Origin: Akkermansiaceae bacterium
GTDB lineage: Bacteria; Verrucomicrobiota; Verrucomicrobiia; Verrucomicrobiales; Akkermansiaceae
Direction: 5' to 3'
DNA: 64,000 nucleotides
Assembly (NCBI GenBank): GCA_905182405.1
Contig: CAJJBQ010000002.1
Coordinates: 1,054,001-1,118,000, forward strand
Part shown: positions 28,191-36,674 of the stretch, in pieces
Layout: every line of letters begins with the position of its first letter
Position numbering within the stretch: the stretch's first letter is position 1
The notes under the pieces: model-generated
Databases searched by the model: none
What the model saw: the letters and a program-made list of their open reading frames with translations, nothing else
What the model was told of the DNA's origin: nothing
Program-made: the position numbers and the translations under genes

Positions 28191-29396
28191 AAACGGCCAG
28201 ATACTCTTAATAATTCCCTTCATCTTACCCACGCGTGCACCCGGCCGTTCTTGATCAAGAATCTGGGCATAACGAATCAATCCCAACGCGGTGGCATACT
28301 GAGGATCTTTGAAATAAGCATGCACCCCACTCACCTCCGGCTGTTCAGGTCGGTATACCGGGAGCCCAAAGATATCGAAAGCCAACTCACCAAATCCTCG
28401 CATCTGGCTCGCTCCTCCGGTCAAAAACACTCCCGTACCAATATGACGGAGTGAGTCTTCCGGAAGTCGGCCAAGGACAAGCTCTAGCGTCTCCTCGAGA
28501 CGTCCACGAATGACATCATTCAAAAGCTGACGATTCAGCTCAATATCAGGAAAACCTTTTTCATCCTTCACCTGAATTGTGCCCACCGAGTGAACGGGAT
28601 CAGCGGAAGCGTTTCCCTCGGCAATCTTCACTTTCTCGGCCTTGCTGAAGGGAACATGAGTCACTAGATGAATATCGTTGGTGATATGATCACCTCCTAC
28701 TGGAACACAACCGGAAGCAGCAATCGCTCCATCGAGATAAAGCACATAATCCGTCGTTCCACCGCCCATATCGATCACGAGCGCACCCGCTTCCTTCCGC
28801 TCCGCATTGAGCGCAATCTGCGCCGAAGCAATCGGTGCAAAAACAACATCATCAACATCCAGCGGGATTTCACGAACGCACTTGATGCTATTCTGAATCC
28901 GGGTCCGGACCCCGTGCACAATGTGATAATCCGCCTCGAGCTGCTTCCCTAAAAGTCCGTAAGGCACCTTACCATGCGTCTGCCCATCGAGATTAAAATG
29001 GCGAGGCAAGTGATGCAGGTAAACATGATCACTCGGGATCGCGATATCCTTGGCAATTTCACGTACTTCATCAAGGTGCCCATAATCGACCTCCTCTTCA
29101 TCATCCGGAAGGCGGAAGGTTCCCACATTGTTGATCCCGGTGATGTGAGCACCAGTCACCGAGAGAAAAACACTCTTGATCACAACGTCACTGACATCCT
29201 CCGCTTCAAGAAGCGCAGCTTTCACGCAAGCCCTCACCTGCTTGTAGTCAGCGATCTCTCCCTTCCGCACTCCAGCAGAACGAGTCTCACCGAGGCCTAG
29301 GATTTTCACCGACTGATCCTGTTTGATTTCCGCCACAACCATCACGGTCTTGGTAGAACCAATTTCGAGTCCAACGTGAATTTTAGAACGGGACAT
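28185..29396 (-). CDS. ftsA: Cell division protein FtsA
   Basis: 403 residues, actin-like ATPase that tethers FtsZ to the inner membrane. The phosphate-binding start is HVGLEIGSTKTVMVVAE; the second is GALVIDMGGGTTDYVLYLDG; the adenosine motif is GVFLTGGASQMRGF. The C-terminal GKMKGIIKSIWPFG is the amphipathic membrane-targeting helix. It follows ftsQ by 4 bp. The ftsZ gene that usually comes next is not here; a GH16 remnant occupies the position. Confidence 0.96.
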   Translation of the reverse strand: MSRSKIHVGLEIGSTKTVMVVAEIKQDQSVKILGLGETRSAGVRKGEIADYKQVRACVKAALLEAEDVSDVVIKSVFLSVTGAHITGINNVGTFRLPDDEEEVDYGHLDEVREIAKDIAIPSDHVYLHHLPRHFNLDGQTHGKVPYGLLGKQLEADYHIVHGVRTRIQNSIKCVREIPLDVDDVVFAPIASAQIALNAERKEAGALVIDMGGGTTDYVLYLDGAIAASGCVPVGGDHITNDIHLVTHVPFSKAEKVKIAEGNASADPVHSVGTIQVKDEKGFPDIELNRQLLNDVIRGRLEETLELVLGRLPEDSLRHIGTGVFLTGGASQMRGFGELAFDIFGLPVYRPEQPEVSGVHAYFKDPQYATALGLIRYAQILDQERPGARVGKMKGIIKSIWPFG

Positions 29397-29400
29397 AGTC

Positions 29401-30303
29401 TTAATTCGTTCCGCGGTAAGTCACCGGGAGATAGCGATTCGGGATGAGATTGATCGTGGCCAATTCACGCCCGCTCTCACGGGCATGTCCAACTGATTTA
29501 CTAAACTTACTGAGCTGATGTTCTTGCTCGAAGTAGGAAAAGGTCGCGCGAGTTCCGCCGATGGTCATCACTTCCAAAGTAATCTCGTCTCGCACCATCA
29601 CCCAACTTGGAAGATCATCACCCTCGAGCGCCGCGTCCGCATTCTGAGCCAACTCTAGGGCATACGATAAGCCCTCATGATCAATCTTCTCTCCGGCGAT
29701 AATCGCGCCCGCCGGAAGTTCTTCGGCGAAAACGACAGGGAGCTCCGCCGCAAATTTAGCCAACGGTTTTGTGATGCAAGGAAAGGCGACTCCGGAAGCG
29801 TCCACTAGAAGCCCTTTTCCGATACTCCGCTCCTCAATTCCCAGGGACGGACAAGCAAGCCACGCCACTGGAATTCGCTCGCCCAATTGAATCTTGAGAA
29901 TATCCGGCAAGCGCCGCGTCACCTGCGCCGACGACGTTTCCGGAAGATTCGCAATCGCTGCTGCGACCTCATCGACATTAAAAGTAAAAATGCTCGCACC
30001 CGGATCGATCCCCGTCATTTCGAGAATGCGCTGATTCGTCATAAATTGAGGCTCCTCCCCCACTTCGTTCGTAAGATCAATCCGCTTGAGCGCAAACTCC
30101 TCATTTTCAATAAACATCTTCTGGTAACCCAGATATATCCCGAATCCCAGAGCCACGACGATTGCTCCAAAAACAGAGAACTTAAAAAGACGGGCGGTCA
30201 GCTTCACCGCATCAAAAAGAAAGATACGGGGCGAACGAACACGAAGCTCCAACATCCTGTCACGGGACTTACTGGTTCTACGAGATGTGTGTTTTGAAAA
30301 CAT
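29401..30303 (-). CDS. ftsQ: FtsQ-like cell division protein
   Basis: 300 residues: a basic cytoplasmic N-terminus, one transmembrane helix (FSVFGAIVVALGFGIYLGYQ, about 41-60), then a POTRA-like domain (FALKRIDLTNEVGEEPQF, RILEMTGIDPGASIFTFNVD) and the FtsQ beta domain (RRLPDILKIQLGERIPVAWL). It bridges early and late divisome proteins in the periplasm. Position between ddl and ftsA, 5 bp from each, supports the assignment. Confidence 0.9.
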   Translation of the reverse strand: MFSKHTSRRTSKSRDRMLELRVRSPRIFLFDAVKLTARLFKFSVFGAIVVALGFGIYLGYQKMFIENEEFALKRIDLTNEVGEEPQFMTNQRILEMTGIDPGASIFTFNVDEVAAAIANLPETSSAQVTRRLPDILKIQLGERIPVAWLACPSLGIEERSIGKGLLVDASGVAFPCITKPLAKFAAELPVVFAEELPAGAIIAGEKIDHEGLSYALELAQNADAALEGDDLPSWVMVRDEITLEVMTIGGTRATFSYFEQEHQLSKFSKSVGHARESGRELATINLIPNRYLPVTYRGTN

Positions 30304-30308
30304 GGGGA

Positions 30309-31238
30309 CTAGCCCCGTTTTTCGAGGGACAATTCAGCAATCCGGACGCAAAGGTCGCCAAATGAATACCCAGCTTCCGCGCCCGCCATTGGTAAAAGGC
30401 TGGTTTCGGTCATGCCGGGAATAGTATTGGCTTCTAAGACATATGGATTTCCAGACGAATTTAACAACACATCGACCCGCGAGTAAACTTCTATTCCTAG
30501 GGCATCGTAAGCTTTCTTGGCCGCTGCATTGACCGCAACCAACTCCTCATGCGTCAAATCCGCGGGGCAAACATACTGACTGCCACCGCATTTGCCGCTC
30601 AACCAAGGGTATTTTGTCGCCATATCATACCATTCTCCATCGGGAGGAATGATCTCCACCACCGGTAAAAGCTCTCCGCCCATGATTCCTACCGTAAGCT
30701 CTCGACCTTCGATAAACTGCTCCACCAAAATGTCCGGACTAAATTTCGCTCCGTGCTCCATCGCCGACAGCGCCTCGGATTGCTTCTTCACCACCTTGAT
30801 ACCCACGCTCGAACCTTCCCGGGGTGGTTTCACCACAAAAGGCACCACCATTCTTGGTAAGCGAGCCCCATTGGAACAATCGATCGTCTCCGAAAGCGGC
30901 GTTGGCACCTCGTGCTGAAGAAATATTTCCTTACTCAGCACCTTGTCGAACGCGACCCGGCTCGTCTCCTCCCCAGCTCCGGTGTAGGCAATCCCCTTGC
31001 CTCCAAGATATTTCTGCAGCCCACCATCCTCGCCGTAAGTGCCGTGGATGGCATTAAAGACAAGACCAACCTCGTCTGGAAGCTCCGGCGAATCGTCACT
31101 CACCTGAACCCCGACGGCCTTATAGCCCTTCTCTAGCAGGGCCTTGAGCACCGCTTTGCCCGATGCCAAGGAAACTTTCCGTTCCGCTCCGGGTCCCCCC
31201 ATCAGCACAGCAATCACCATTTCCTTGTCCAAGCTCAT
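30309..31238 (-). CDS. ddl: D-alanine--D-alanine ligase
   Basis: About 309 residues from ATG 31238 (MSLDKEMVIAVLMGGPGAER). An upstream ATG at 31310 would add 24 residues and overlap the divergent sulfatase start, so I prefer 31238. ATP-grasp features: GGPGAERKVSLASG, FNAIHGTYGEDGGLQKYLGG, FVVKPPREGSSVGI, and the metal site YVLEANTIPGMTETSLLP. It makes D-Ala-D-Ala for peptidoglycan precursors. It heads a ddl-ftsQ-ftsA operon. Confidence 0.95.
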   Translation of the reverse strand: MSLDKEMVIAVLMGGPGAERKVSLASGKAVLKALLEKGYKAVGVQVSDDSPELPDEVGLVFNAIHGTYGEDGGLQKYLGGKGIAYTGAGEETSRVAFDKVLSKEIFLQHEVPTPLSETIDCSNGARLPRMVVPFVVKPPREGSSVGIKVVKKQSEALSAMEHGAKFSPDILVEQFIEGRELTVGIMGGELLPVVEIIPPDGEWYDMATKYPWLSGKCGGSQYVCPADLTHEELVAVNAAAKKAYDALGIEVYSRVDVLLNSSGNPYVLEANTIPGMTETSLLPMAGAEAGYSFGDLCVRIAELSLEKRG

Positions 31239-31304
31239 TTCTGCCCAACTCTCTCTTCTGAAATGGGAACTTTCAATTTTCAAATTAACCATTTGAATCA
31301 ATTC

Positions 31305-33116
31305 ATGCAATTCTACCAGAAAACTAAGTCGCCAGGTTTGATCTCTTGCTTGGGGCTTCTCATTTCGAGTTTAGGATTTTCCGCAGAGCGACCAAACGTC
31401 GTTATTGTGATCACAGACGACCAAGGCTACGGCGACCTCGCCTGCCACGGAAACCCCGTCATTAAGACCCCCCATATCGACAAGCTCTACTCCGAGTCCA
31501 CCGTCCTCACCGACTACCACGTCGCTCCCACCTGCTCACCCACCCGCGCCGCACTTCTTTCTGGACACTGGACCAATCGCACCGGTGTCTGGCACACCAT
31601 CATGGGCCGCTCCATGATCCGCGAAAACGAAATCACCCTCGGCCAGCACTTCGCCAATCACTATGCCACCGCCATGTTTGGGAAATGGCACCTCGGCGAT
31701 AACTACCCCTACCGTCCCGAGGACCGCGGCTTTGAAGAAGTTTATCGGCACGGCGGAGGCGGCGTCGGTCAAACCCCCGACCTCTGGGATAATTCCTACT
31801 TCGATGGCAACTATTTCCACAATGGCGAAATCGTACCCGCCAGAGGATTCTGCACCGACGTTTTCTTCAGCAAGGCTCACGACTTCATTAAAGAAAAAGC
31901 GGCTATTAAAGAGCCCTTCTTTGCCTACATCTCGCTCAATGCCCCCCACGGACCCCTCCACTGCCCGCAGAAATACATGGACCTCTACAAGGACCAGAAG
32001 CCGAACGTCGCGGCCTTCTTCGGCATGATCAGTAATATCGACACTAACGTTGGCGCCACCCGCAAGCTCATCGCCGATCTCGGCATCTCTGACAACACCA
32101 TCTTCATCTTCACCACCGACAATGGAACGGCCGGTGGCGACAAAGTATTCAACGCTGGCATGCGCGGTAAAAAAGGCTCTCCTTATGATGGTGGCCACCG
32201 CGTTCCTATGTTCATCCACTGGCCTAACGCCGGACTCAATCAACATCGGGAAATCGACACCCTCTGCCACGCAGTCGATGTCGTCCCAACCCTCCTCAAA
32301 GCCGGCAAAGTCCCCAACTCCGCCGGCGTCAAATTCGATGGCACCTCGCTCTTCGATCTCCTCGATCCCAACACGGATGTCGAATGGGCAGATCGCTTCC
32401 TCGTCACCGATTCCCAACGCGTCGTCGATCCCATCAAATGGAAATCGTCGTCCGTCATGTCCACCCAATATCGCCTCATCAACGGCAAGGAACTCTACAA
32501 CATCAAAGCTGACCCCGGTCAGAAAAAAGACATCGCGAAAAAGAATCCAGAGCAAGTCGCCAAGATGCGCGACTTCTACGACAAGTGGTGGGCCGACATC
32601 TCCCCCTCCTTTTCCCAAACCACCGAGATTTACCTCGGCCACCCTAACGACCCCGTCTCCACTCTGACCGCTCACGATTGGCTCAACGCCAGCCCTCCCT
32701 GGAACCAAGGTCACATCCGTAGAGGAGACGCCTACAACAACAAAAAGCACGCTAACCAAAGGAAGCACAACGGTCACTGGGCCGTCAAAGTGGTCACCGA
32801 TGGCACCTACGAGATCTCTGCCCTCCGCTGGCCTGCTGAAGCGAATCACCCCATCAACGCCGGACTTCCCGCAGGTAAGAACGTCCCGGGATCCACCAAA
32901 GCCTTCCGCACCAACGTCGGCCAGGCCCTCCCCATCACCCAAGCCACCCTCCGTCTCAACGGTAAGGACATCGAAACAAAGCCAGTCACCAACAAGAGCA
33001 CCAGCATCACCTTCACCGCCAAACTCACCAAAGGCTCCCACCGACTCGCCCCCGTCTTCCTCCACGAAAAAGGCGAGGTCGGAGCCTACTACGTAGTCGT
33101 CAAAAAACTCCCGTAG
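31305..33116 (+). CDS. Secreted sulfatase with C-terminal beta domain
   Basis: From ATG 31305 (603 residues; an upstream ATG at 31263 adds 14 residues that read as intergenic repeat). Signal peptide: SPGLISCLGLLISSLGFSAE. Metal ligands VIVITDDQGYGDLACHG; formylglycine motif PTCSPTRAALLSGHW (CxPxR, the fully canonical form); FIFTTDNGTAGGDKVFNAGM; basic patch MRGKKGSPYDGGHRVPMFI. The last 150 residues (HNGHWAVKVVTDGTYEISAL, LTKGSHRLAPVFLHEKGEVG) form an added beta-sandwich often seen on these sulfatases. Substrate is probably a sulfated carbohydrate. Divergent from ddl, 66 bp apart. Confidence 0.92.
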   Translation: MQFYQKTKSPGLISCLGLLISSLGFSAERPNVVIVITDDQGYGDLACHGNPVIKTPHIDKLYSESTVLTDYHVAPTCSPTRAALLSGHWTNRTGVWHTIMGRSMIRENEITLGQHFANHYATAMFGKWHLGDNYPYRPEDRGFEEVYRHGGGGVGQTPDLWDNSYFDGNYFHNGEIVPARGFCTDVFFSKAHDFIKEKAAIKEPFFAYISLNAPHGPLHCPQKYMDLYKDQKPNVAAFFGMISNIDTNVGATRKLIADLGISDNTIFIFTTDNGTAGGDKVFNAGMRGKKGSPYDGGHRVPMFIHWPNAGLNQHREIDTLCHAVDVVPTLLKAGKVPNSAGVKFDGTSLFDLLDPNTDVEWADRFLVTDSQRVVDPIKWKSSSVMSTQYRLINGKELYNIKADPGQKKDIAKKNPEQVAKMRDFYDKWWADISPSFSQTTEIYLGHPNDPVSTLTAHDWLNASPPWNQGHIRRGDAYNNKKHANQRKHNGHWAVKVVTDGTYEISALRWPAEANHPINAGLPAGKNVPGSTKAFRTNVGQALPITQATLRLNGKDIETKPVTNKSTSITFTAKLTKGSHRLAPVFLHEKGEVGAYYVVVKKLP

Positions 33117-33229
33117 CTAAGGAGCCGTGGAGCCGCGCGGCTTAGCTTCACAGGTCTTTCTACAATATGGAGCGTCGGCATCTCCGCCCTTCACAATCCA
33201 GATCTCACTATTCAAATCTCAAAGTTCAA

Positions 33230-34192
33230 ATGCTTTCCTTCTCAACCTGCTGGAACAACTCCCGCCACACTGATGGCGAAGAAATGATCGATGAAATCCT
33301 CGCCATGGGCTTCGATACCCTCGAACTCTCCCACGGCATGACCATCGCCAAGCTCCCCGGAATTCAGCGAGCCTTCGCTGCGGGGAAGTTCAAATGCGTG
33401 GGCGTCCACAACTACTTCCCCTCGCCCACCGAGGTCATAATCGATGCCCCGGACGCTTACGAATTCGGATCCGATGACCCACGCGAGCGAGCCCGTGCCA
33501 TGGACCACACCCTGCGCACTCTCGAAGTCGCCTCAGAATTCCATGCCAAGTATGTCGTCCTCCACATGGGCTCCGTGCGCAGCATGCCCCACAAAAAGTG
33601 GACCAAGCTTCTCACCAACAAACTCGGCGACGGACTCCAACTCACCGGCGAATATGCCGATGACAAACTCGCTTGCGTCAAGAAACGTGAAAAGAGCGGC
33701 CCGAAATATTATCAACGCGCCATCGACACCCTCGAACGACTCATCGAGCCCGCCAAAGAAGCAGGCGTCGTCCTCGCCGTCGAATCCCGCTCGAAGTACG
33801 AAGACGTCCCCGACGAGCGCGAAATGATCGCCCTTCAGGAGCATTTCAAGGAGTGCCCCCAAATCGGCTACTGGCACGACTTCGGCCACGTCGGACTCAA
33901 GCACAACCTCGGTCTTCTCGACCACGACCAGTGGCTCGAAAAAATGGCCCCCTACCTCATCGGCTCGCACCTCCACGACGTTCAATGGCCCAAGCGCGAC
34001 CACCGCGTCCCCTTCACCGGCTCTCTCCCCTACGACCAGCTCCTCCGCCATTTCAAACCCGAAATGCCCTTCACCTGGGAACTCTCTCCCACCCGAAAAA
34101 CCGAGCAGATCCTCACCGCCTTCGACCTCTGGAAACGAAAGTTCCCCGAGACCCTCAAAACGTCAACAGTAACAGAGGCTCCCAGCCTCTGA
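33230..34192 (+). CDS. Sugar phosphate isomerase/epimerase-type TIM-barrel protein
   Basis: About 320 residues from ATG 33230 (MLSFSTCWNNSRHTDGEEMI); an earlier ATG at 33167 adds 21 residues of repeat-like intergenic sequence. AP-endonuclease-2-like features: GFDTLELSHGMTI, AKYVVLHMGSVRSM, GVVLAVESRSKYED (metal Glu), QIGYWHDFGHVGLKH (metal His/Asp), GSHLHDVQWPKRDHR. Substrate unknown; such enzymes work on keto sugars or inositols. The C-terminal codons (TEAPSL) fall inside a perfect palindrome, suggesting that an intergenic repeat replaced the original end. It follows the sulfatase by 113 bp. Confidence 0.85.
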   Translation: MLSFSTCWNNSRHTDGEEMIDEILAMGFDTLELSHGMTIAKLPGIQRAFAAGKFKCVGVHNYFPSPTEVIIDAPDAYEFGSDDPRERARAMDHTLRTLEVASEFHAKYVVLHMGSVRSMPHKKWTKLLTNKLGDGLQLTGEYADDKLACVKKREKSGPKYYQRAIDTLERLIEPAKEAGVVLAVESRSKYEDVPDEREMIALQEHFKECPQIGYWHDFGHVGLKHNLGLLDHDQWLEKMAPYLIGSHLHDVQWPKRDHRVPFTGSLPYDQLLRHFKPEMPFTWELSPTRKTEQILTAFDLWKRKFPETLKTSTVTEAPSL

Positions 34193-34229
34193 TAGCCGAG
34201 CCTTACCGTGGCCGCGACCTCCGGTCGCG
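34173..34229. repeat. Two tandem palindromes with a 3-nt YCC spacer
   Basis: CAGAGGCT-CCC-AGCCTCTG (34173-34191) and CGCGACC-TCC-GGTCGCG (34213-34229). Both are perfect inverted repeats around a YCC loop. The first contains the stop codon of the TIM-barrel gene. They resemble REP/BIME-like short palindromic elements; they lack a T-tract, so simple terminator function is less likely. Confidence 0.75.
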
Positions 34230-34312
34230 TAGCCAACCCATCGGCGAAATCTGCGGAAAGACCTCCACAACCCAAGCCCTACCTCATCGAATTCATCCCA
34301 TCCACCCTTGGT

Positions 34313-35401
34313 TCAGCCCTCCTCCCCCAGAACCTTCTCAAACACCCCACCCCCAAGCATCTTCCCGCCCTCATAAAAAGCACAAATTTGCCCCGGCGTG
34401 AGCGCCCGCTGCGGCCTCGAAAACTCCACTTCAAACTTCCCATCCTCCAGCTCCGTCACCTTCACCGGCTCACTCTTCGCACGATACCTCGGCTGAGCAT
34501 CCAATCTCCCACCTCGAATCGGATCATTTGTCGATGACACCGATCCCACGATACACTTCGTGGCGTAAAGCTGGTGACCACTCATCTCGTCCCATCCGAC
34601 GACAAGCTGGTTCGCCTCCGTATTTTTCCCCACCACAACATAGGCCATCCCTTCGCGCGGCGACGCCACCCCATGCCCCTTCCGCTGACCTAAAGTATAA
34701 AAGTGAAGTCCATCGTGCTTCCCCATCACCTTGCCATCGAGATCAACAATCTCACCCGGTGAATCCGGCACGTAGTGACGTAAAAAATCACTCATCTTGA
34801 TATTACCAATAAAGCAAATCCCCTGGCTATCCTTCTTCTCCGCATTCGGAAGGTCAAATCGTCGCGCCACCTCACGCACCTCCGGCTTCAGCATCTCCCC
34901 CGCCGGAAAAAGCCCATGCTTCACCTGATGCTGCGTCGTCATCGCCAGAAAATACGACTGATCCTTATTTGGATCCGCCCCACGCAATAAATCTGCCGAG
35001 CCATCCGCCCGCACCCTTCGACGCACATAGTGCCCCGTCGCCACCGACTCAAACTTCTGGTCCAGCGCGTAGTCCAAGAAGACGCCAAACTTCATCTCCC
35101 TGTTGCACATCACATCAGGATTTGGAGTCACCCCGCTACGATAACCCTCCAAAAGGTAATCCACGATCCGCTCGCGATACTGATCGATCAAATCCACCAC
35201 TCGCAACTCAATCCCCAATTTTTTAGCCACCGCATACGCGTCATCCAGATCGCTTTCCCATGGACAATCACCCGGGAGGCCATCCTCGTTGATCCAGTTC
35301 TTCATGTAGCCACCCACCACCTCATGCCCTTGCTCAATAAGCAAAGCTGCTGCCGCCGCCGAGTCCACCCCACCGGAAAGTCCTACCAAAATTCGTGCCA
35401 C
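34313..35401 (-). CDS. mnmA: tRNA-specific 2-thiouridylase MnmA
   Basis: 362 residues. PP-loop ATP site LVGLSGGVDSAAAAAL; catalytic Cys99 (NPDVMCNREMKFG) and Cys196 (DSQGICFIGN); C-terminal beta-barrel with FYTLGQRKGHGVASP and EFSRPQRALTPGQICAFYEG. It makes the 2-thio group of wobble uridine-34 in tRNA Lys, Glu and Gln, taking sulfur from a relay. It stands alone. Intergenic copies of a short AATCTGCGGA repeat flank it at both ends (about 34246 and 35597). Confidence 0.97.
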   Translation of the reverse strand: MARILVGLSGGVDSAAAAALLIEQGHEVVGGYMKNWINEDGLPGDCPWESDLDDAYAVAKKLGIELRVVDLIDQYRERIVDYLLEGYRSGVTPNPDVMCNREMKFGVFLDYALDQKFESVATGHYVRRRVRADGSADLLRGADPNKDQSYFLAMTTQHQVKHGLFPAGEMLKPEVREVARRFDLPNAEKKDSQGICFIGNIKMSDFLRHYVPDSPGEIVDLDGKVMGKHDGLHFYTLGQRKGHGVASPREGMAYVVVGKNTEANQLVVGWDEMSGHQLYATKCIVGSVSSTNDPIRGGRLDAQPRYRAKSEPVKVTELEDGKFEVEFSRPQRALTPGQICAFYEGGKMLGGGVFEKVLGEEG

Positions 35402-35750
35402 TCAAAAAACCTAATCCCCCTTCGCAAAAAATCCAGCCCAACCACCTGTCAATGCCATCTCATCCAACATAGCCCGAAGGGCATAGAGTCAAATTTCCTC
35501 CTTTCTGTGATTCGCCCGTATCCCTGTCCATCAAAGTTAGTAGAACGAAGGAACAAGCCCATTCAAAACTCAAATCTCATCTTGCAACCAATCAGCGTAA
35601 TCTGCGGATAACCTTCCCAACCAATCCCATTCATCCTCGTGCATTTTCTCAGCAACCATCTCTACTTCATTCCGGTTGCGGTTTTCTCCTCTTTATCAAC
35701 CATCTCAATTCAGAATTCCCAATTCTTATTTCTCCCATTATCATCTTCCC
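35402..35750. other. Intergenic region with dispersed-repeat text, no gene
   Basis: No supported gene. It contains ATTCAAAACTCAAATCTCAT (about 35563), GCGTAATCTGCGGATAAC (about 35594) and ATTCATCCTCGTGCA (about 35630). Similar strings occur before mnmA's far end (34246-34300) and upstream of several genes, consistent with a short intergenic repeat family. The promoter for the following membrane-protein gene probably lies here. Confidence 0.5.
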
Positions 35751-36605
35751 GTGACCGACCCAAAAGATTCTCCCGATCAGAACCAACCACCGCGCTCAGC
35801 CTTCGCCGGATGCCTCATTCTGATCACCATGGCCGTGGTTGTCATGATCCTCATTGCCTCCGCCGCTTGGGCCCTGAAAAAGCAATCAACCTCTCTTGCC
35901 TCCTTCACCGATCTCGACCCCCTGCCGACTCCCATCGCTTCCGCCGTCGATCACCAAGCCGGGTTCAATTCCCTCGTCAGCCGCCTTGAGGCTTTCAAAC
36001 ACGAAGTAGAAAACGGCCGCGCCATTGAACTCGCCCTCACCCCCACCGACCTCAATCTGGCAATCTCCCAATATGATTCCTTAAAGAGCTTCCGCGGAAT
36101 GCTCTCGGCCGATTCCATTTCCGAATCGACCCTCAGTGGCCGTATCCATCTCCCCCTCAACTCCACCGAAAAGCTTCCCTCGGTTGTCTGTTCTATCCTC
36201 AAGATCGAGCAACGTCCCAATAACCTCAACGGCACCTACAATGCCAAACCGACCCTCACCGACGGAAAGCTCATCCTCACGCTGAAGTCGCTCACTCCCA
36301 CCCAGGGCGAAATCCCCGATCCCTTCCTTCAGGGAATCTCCCGAATTCTCGTCTCTGGCGATCTCGAAGAAGATGCACCTCTTCAAGCCCTCCTCTCAAA
36401 GCTCACCTCGGCCGAACTCCGCGACGGGAAATTCGTCCTCGGATTTAACCCCGCTGCCGAAGCTCCCAGCGCCAAGGAAGAAGCAGACGAAATGGCCAAC
36501 AAAGCCAAGCAATTCGCCGCCTTGGGAGCGGTGATCCTCATCCTCACGATGATCCTCCTCTTCATCGTCATCAGTAGGTGGAGGAAGAGTCGAAGGACCC
36601 AATAA
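35751..36605 (+). CDS. Membrane-anchored protein with two transmembrane segments, unknown
   Basis: About 284 residues from GTG 35751 (VTDPKDSPDQNQPP); an ATG at 35676 would add 25 residues of intergenic-repeat-like sequence. Transmembrane helices near both ends: GCLILITMAVVVMILIASAAW and FAALGAVILILTMILLFIVI. The intervening 200 residues are soluble and would lie outside the cytoplasm, with a mixed alpha/beta look (ELALTPTDLNLAISQYDSLK, GRIHLPLNSTEKLPSVVCSI). I do not recognise a family. It precedes the ClpP-like protease by 69 bp on the same strand and might form an envelope unit with it. Confidence 0.7.
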   Translation: MTDPKDSPDQNQPPRSAFAGCLILITMAVVVMILIASAAWALKKQSTSLASFTDLDPLPTPIASAVDHQAGFNSLVSRLEAFKHEVENGRAIELALTPTDLNLAISQYDSLKSFRGMLSADSISESTLSGRIHLPLNSTEKLPSVVCSILKIEQRPNNLNGTYNAKPTLTDGKLILTLKSLTPTQGEIPDPFLQGISRILVSGDLEEDAPLQALLSKLTSAELRDGKFVLGFNPAAEAPSAKEEADEMANKAKQFAALGAVILILTMILLFIVISRWRKSRRTQ

Positions 36606-36674
36606 TAGCGGAATTTGAGCCCGCTTGCAGAAATTTCAAAATTATTGAAGTTTGCTCCGCTTTAAGGTGTAATC

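Noticed and set aside
31536..33065. Long 509-codon open frame on the minus strand
   Set aside because: It is exactly antisense to the sulfatase at 31305-33116, is very Val/Gly/Glu/Asp-rich as expected from the complement of C-ending codons, and shows no protein motif.
34313..34340. Overlap of intergenic palindromes with an mnmA terminator
   Set aside because: The palindromes lie 80 bp past the mnmA stop and lack a T-tract on the minus strand, so I do not call them its terminator.
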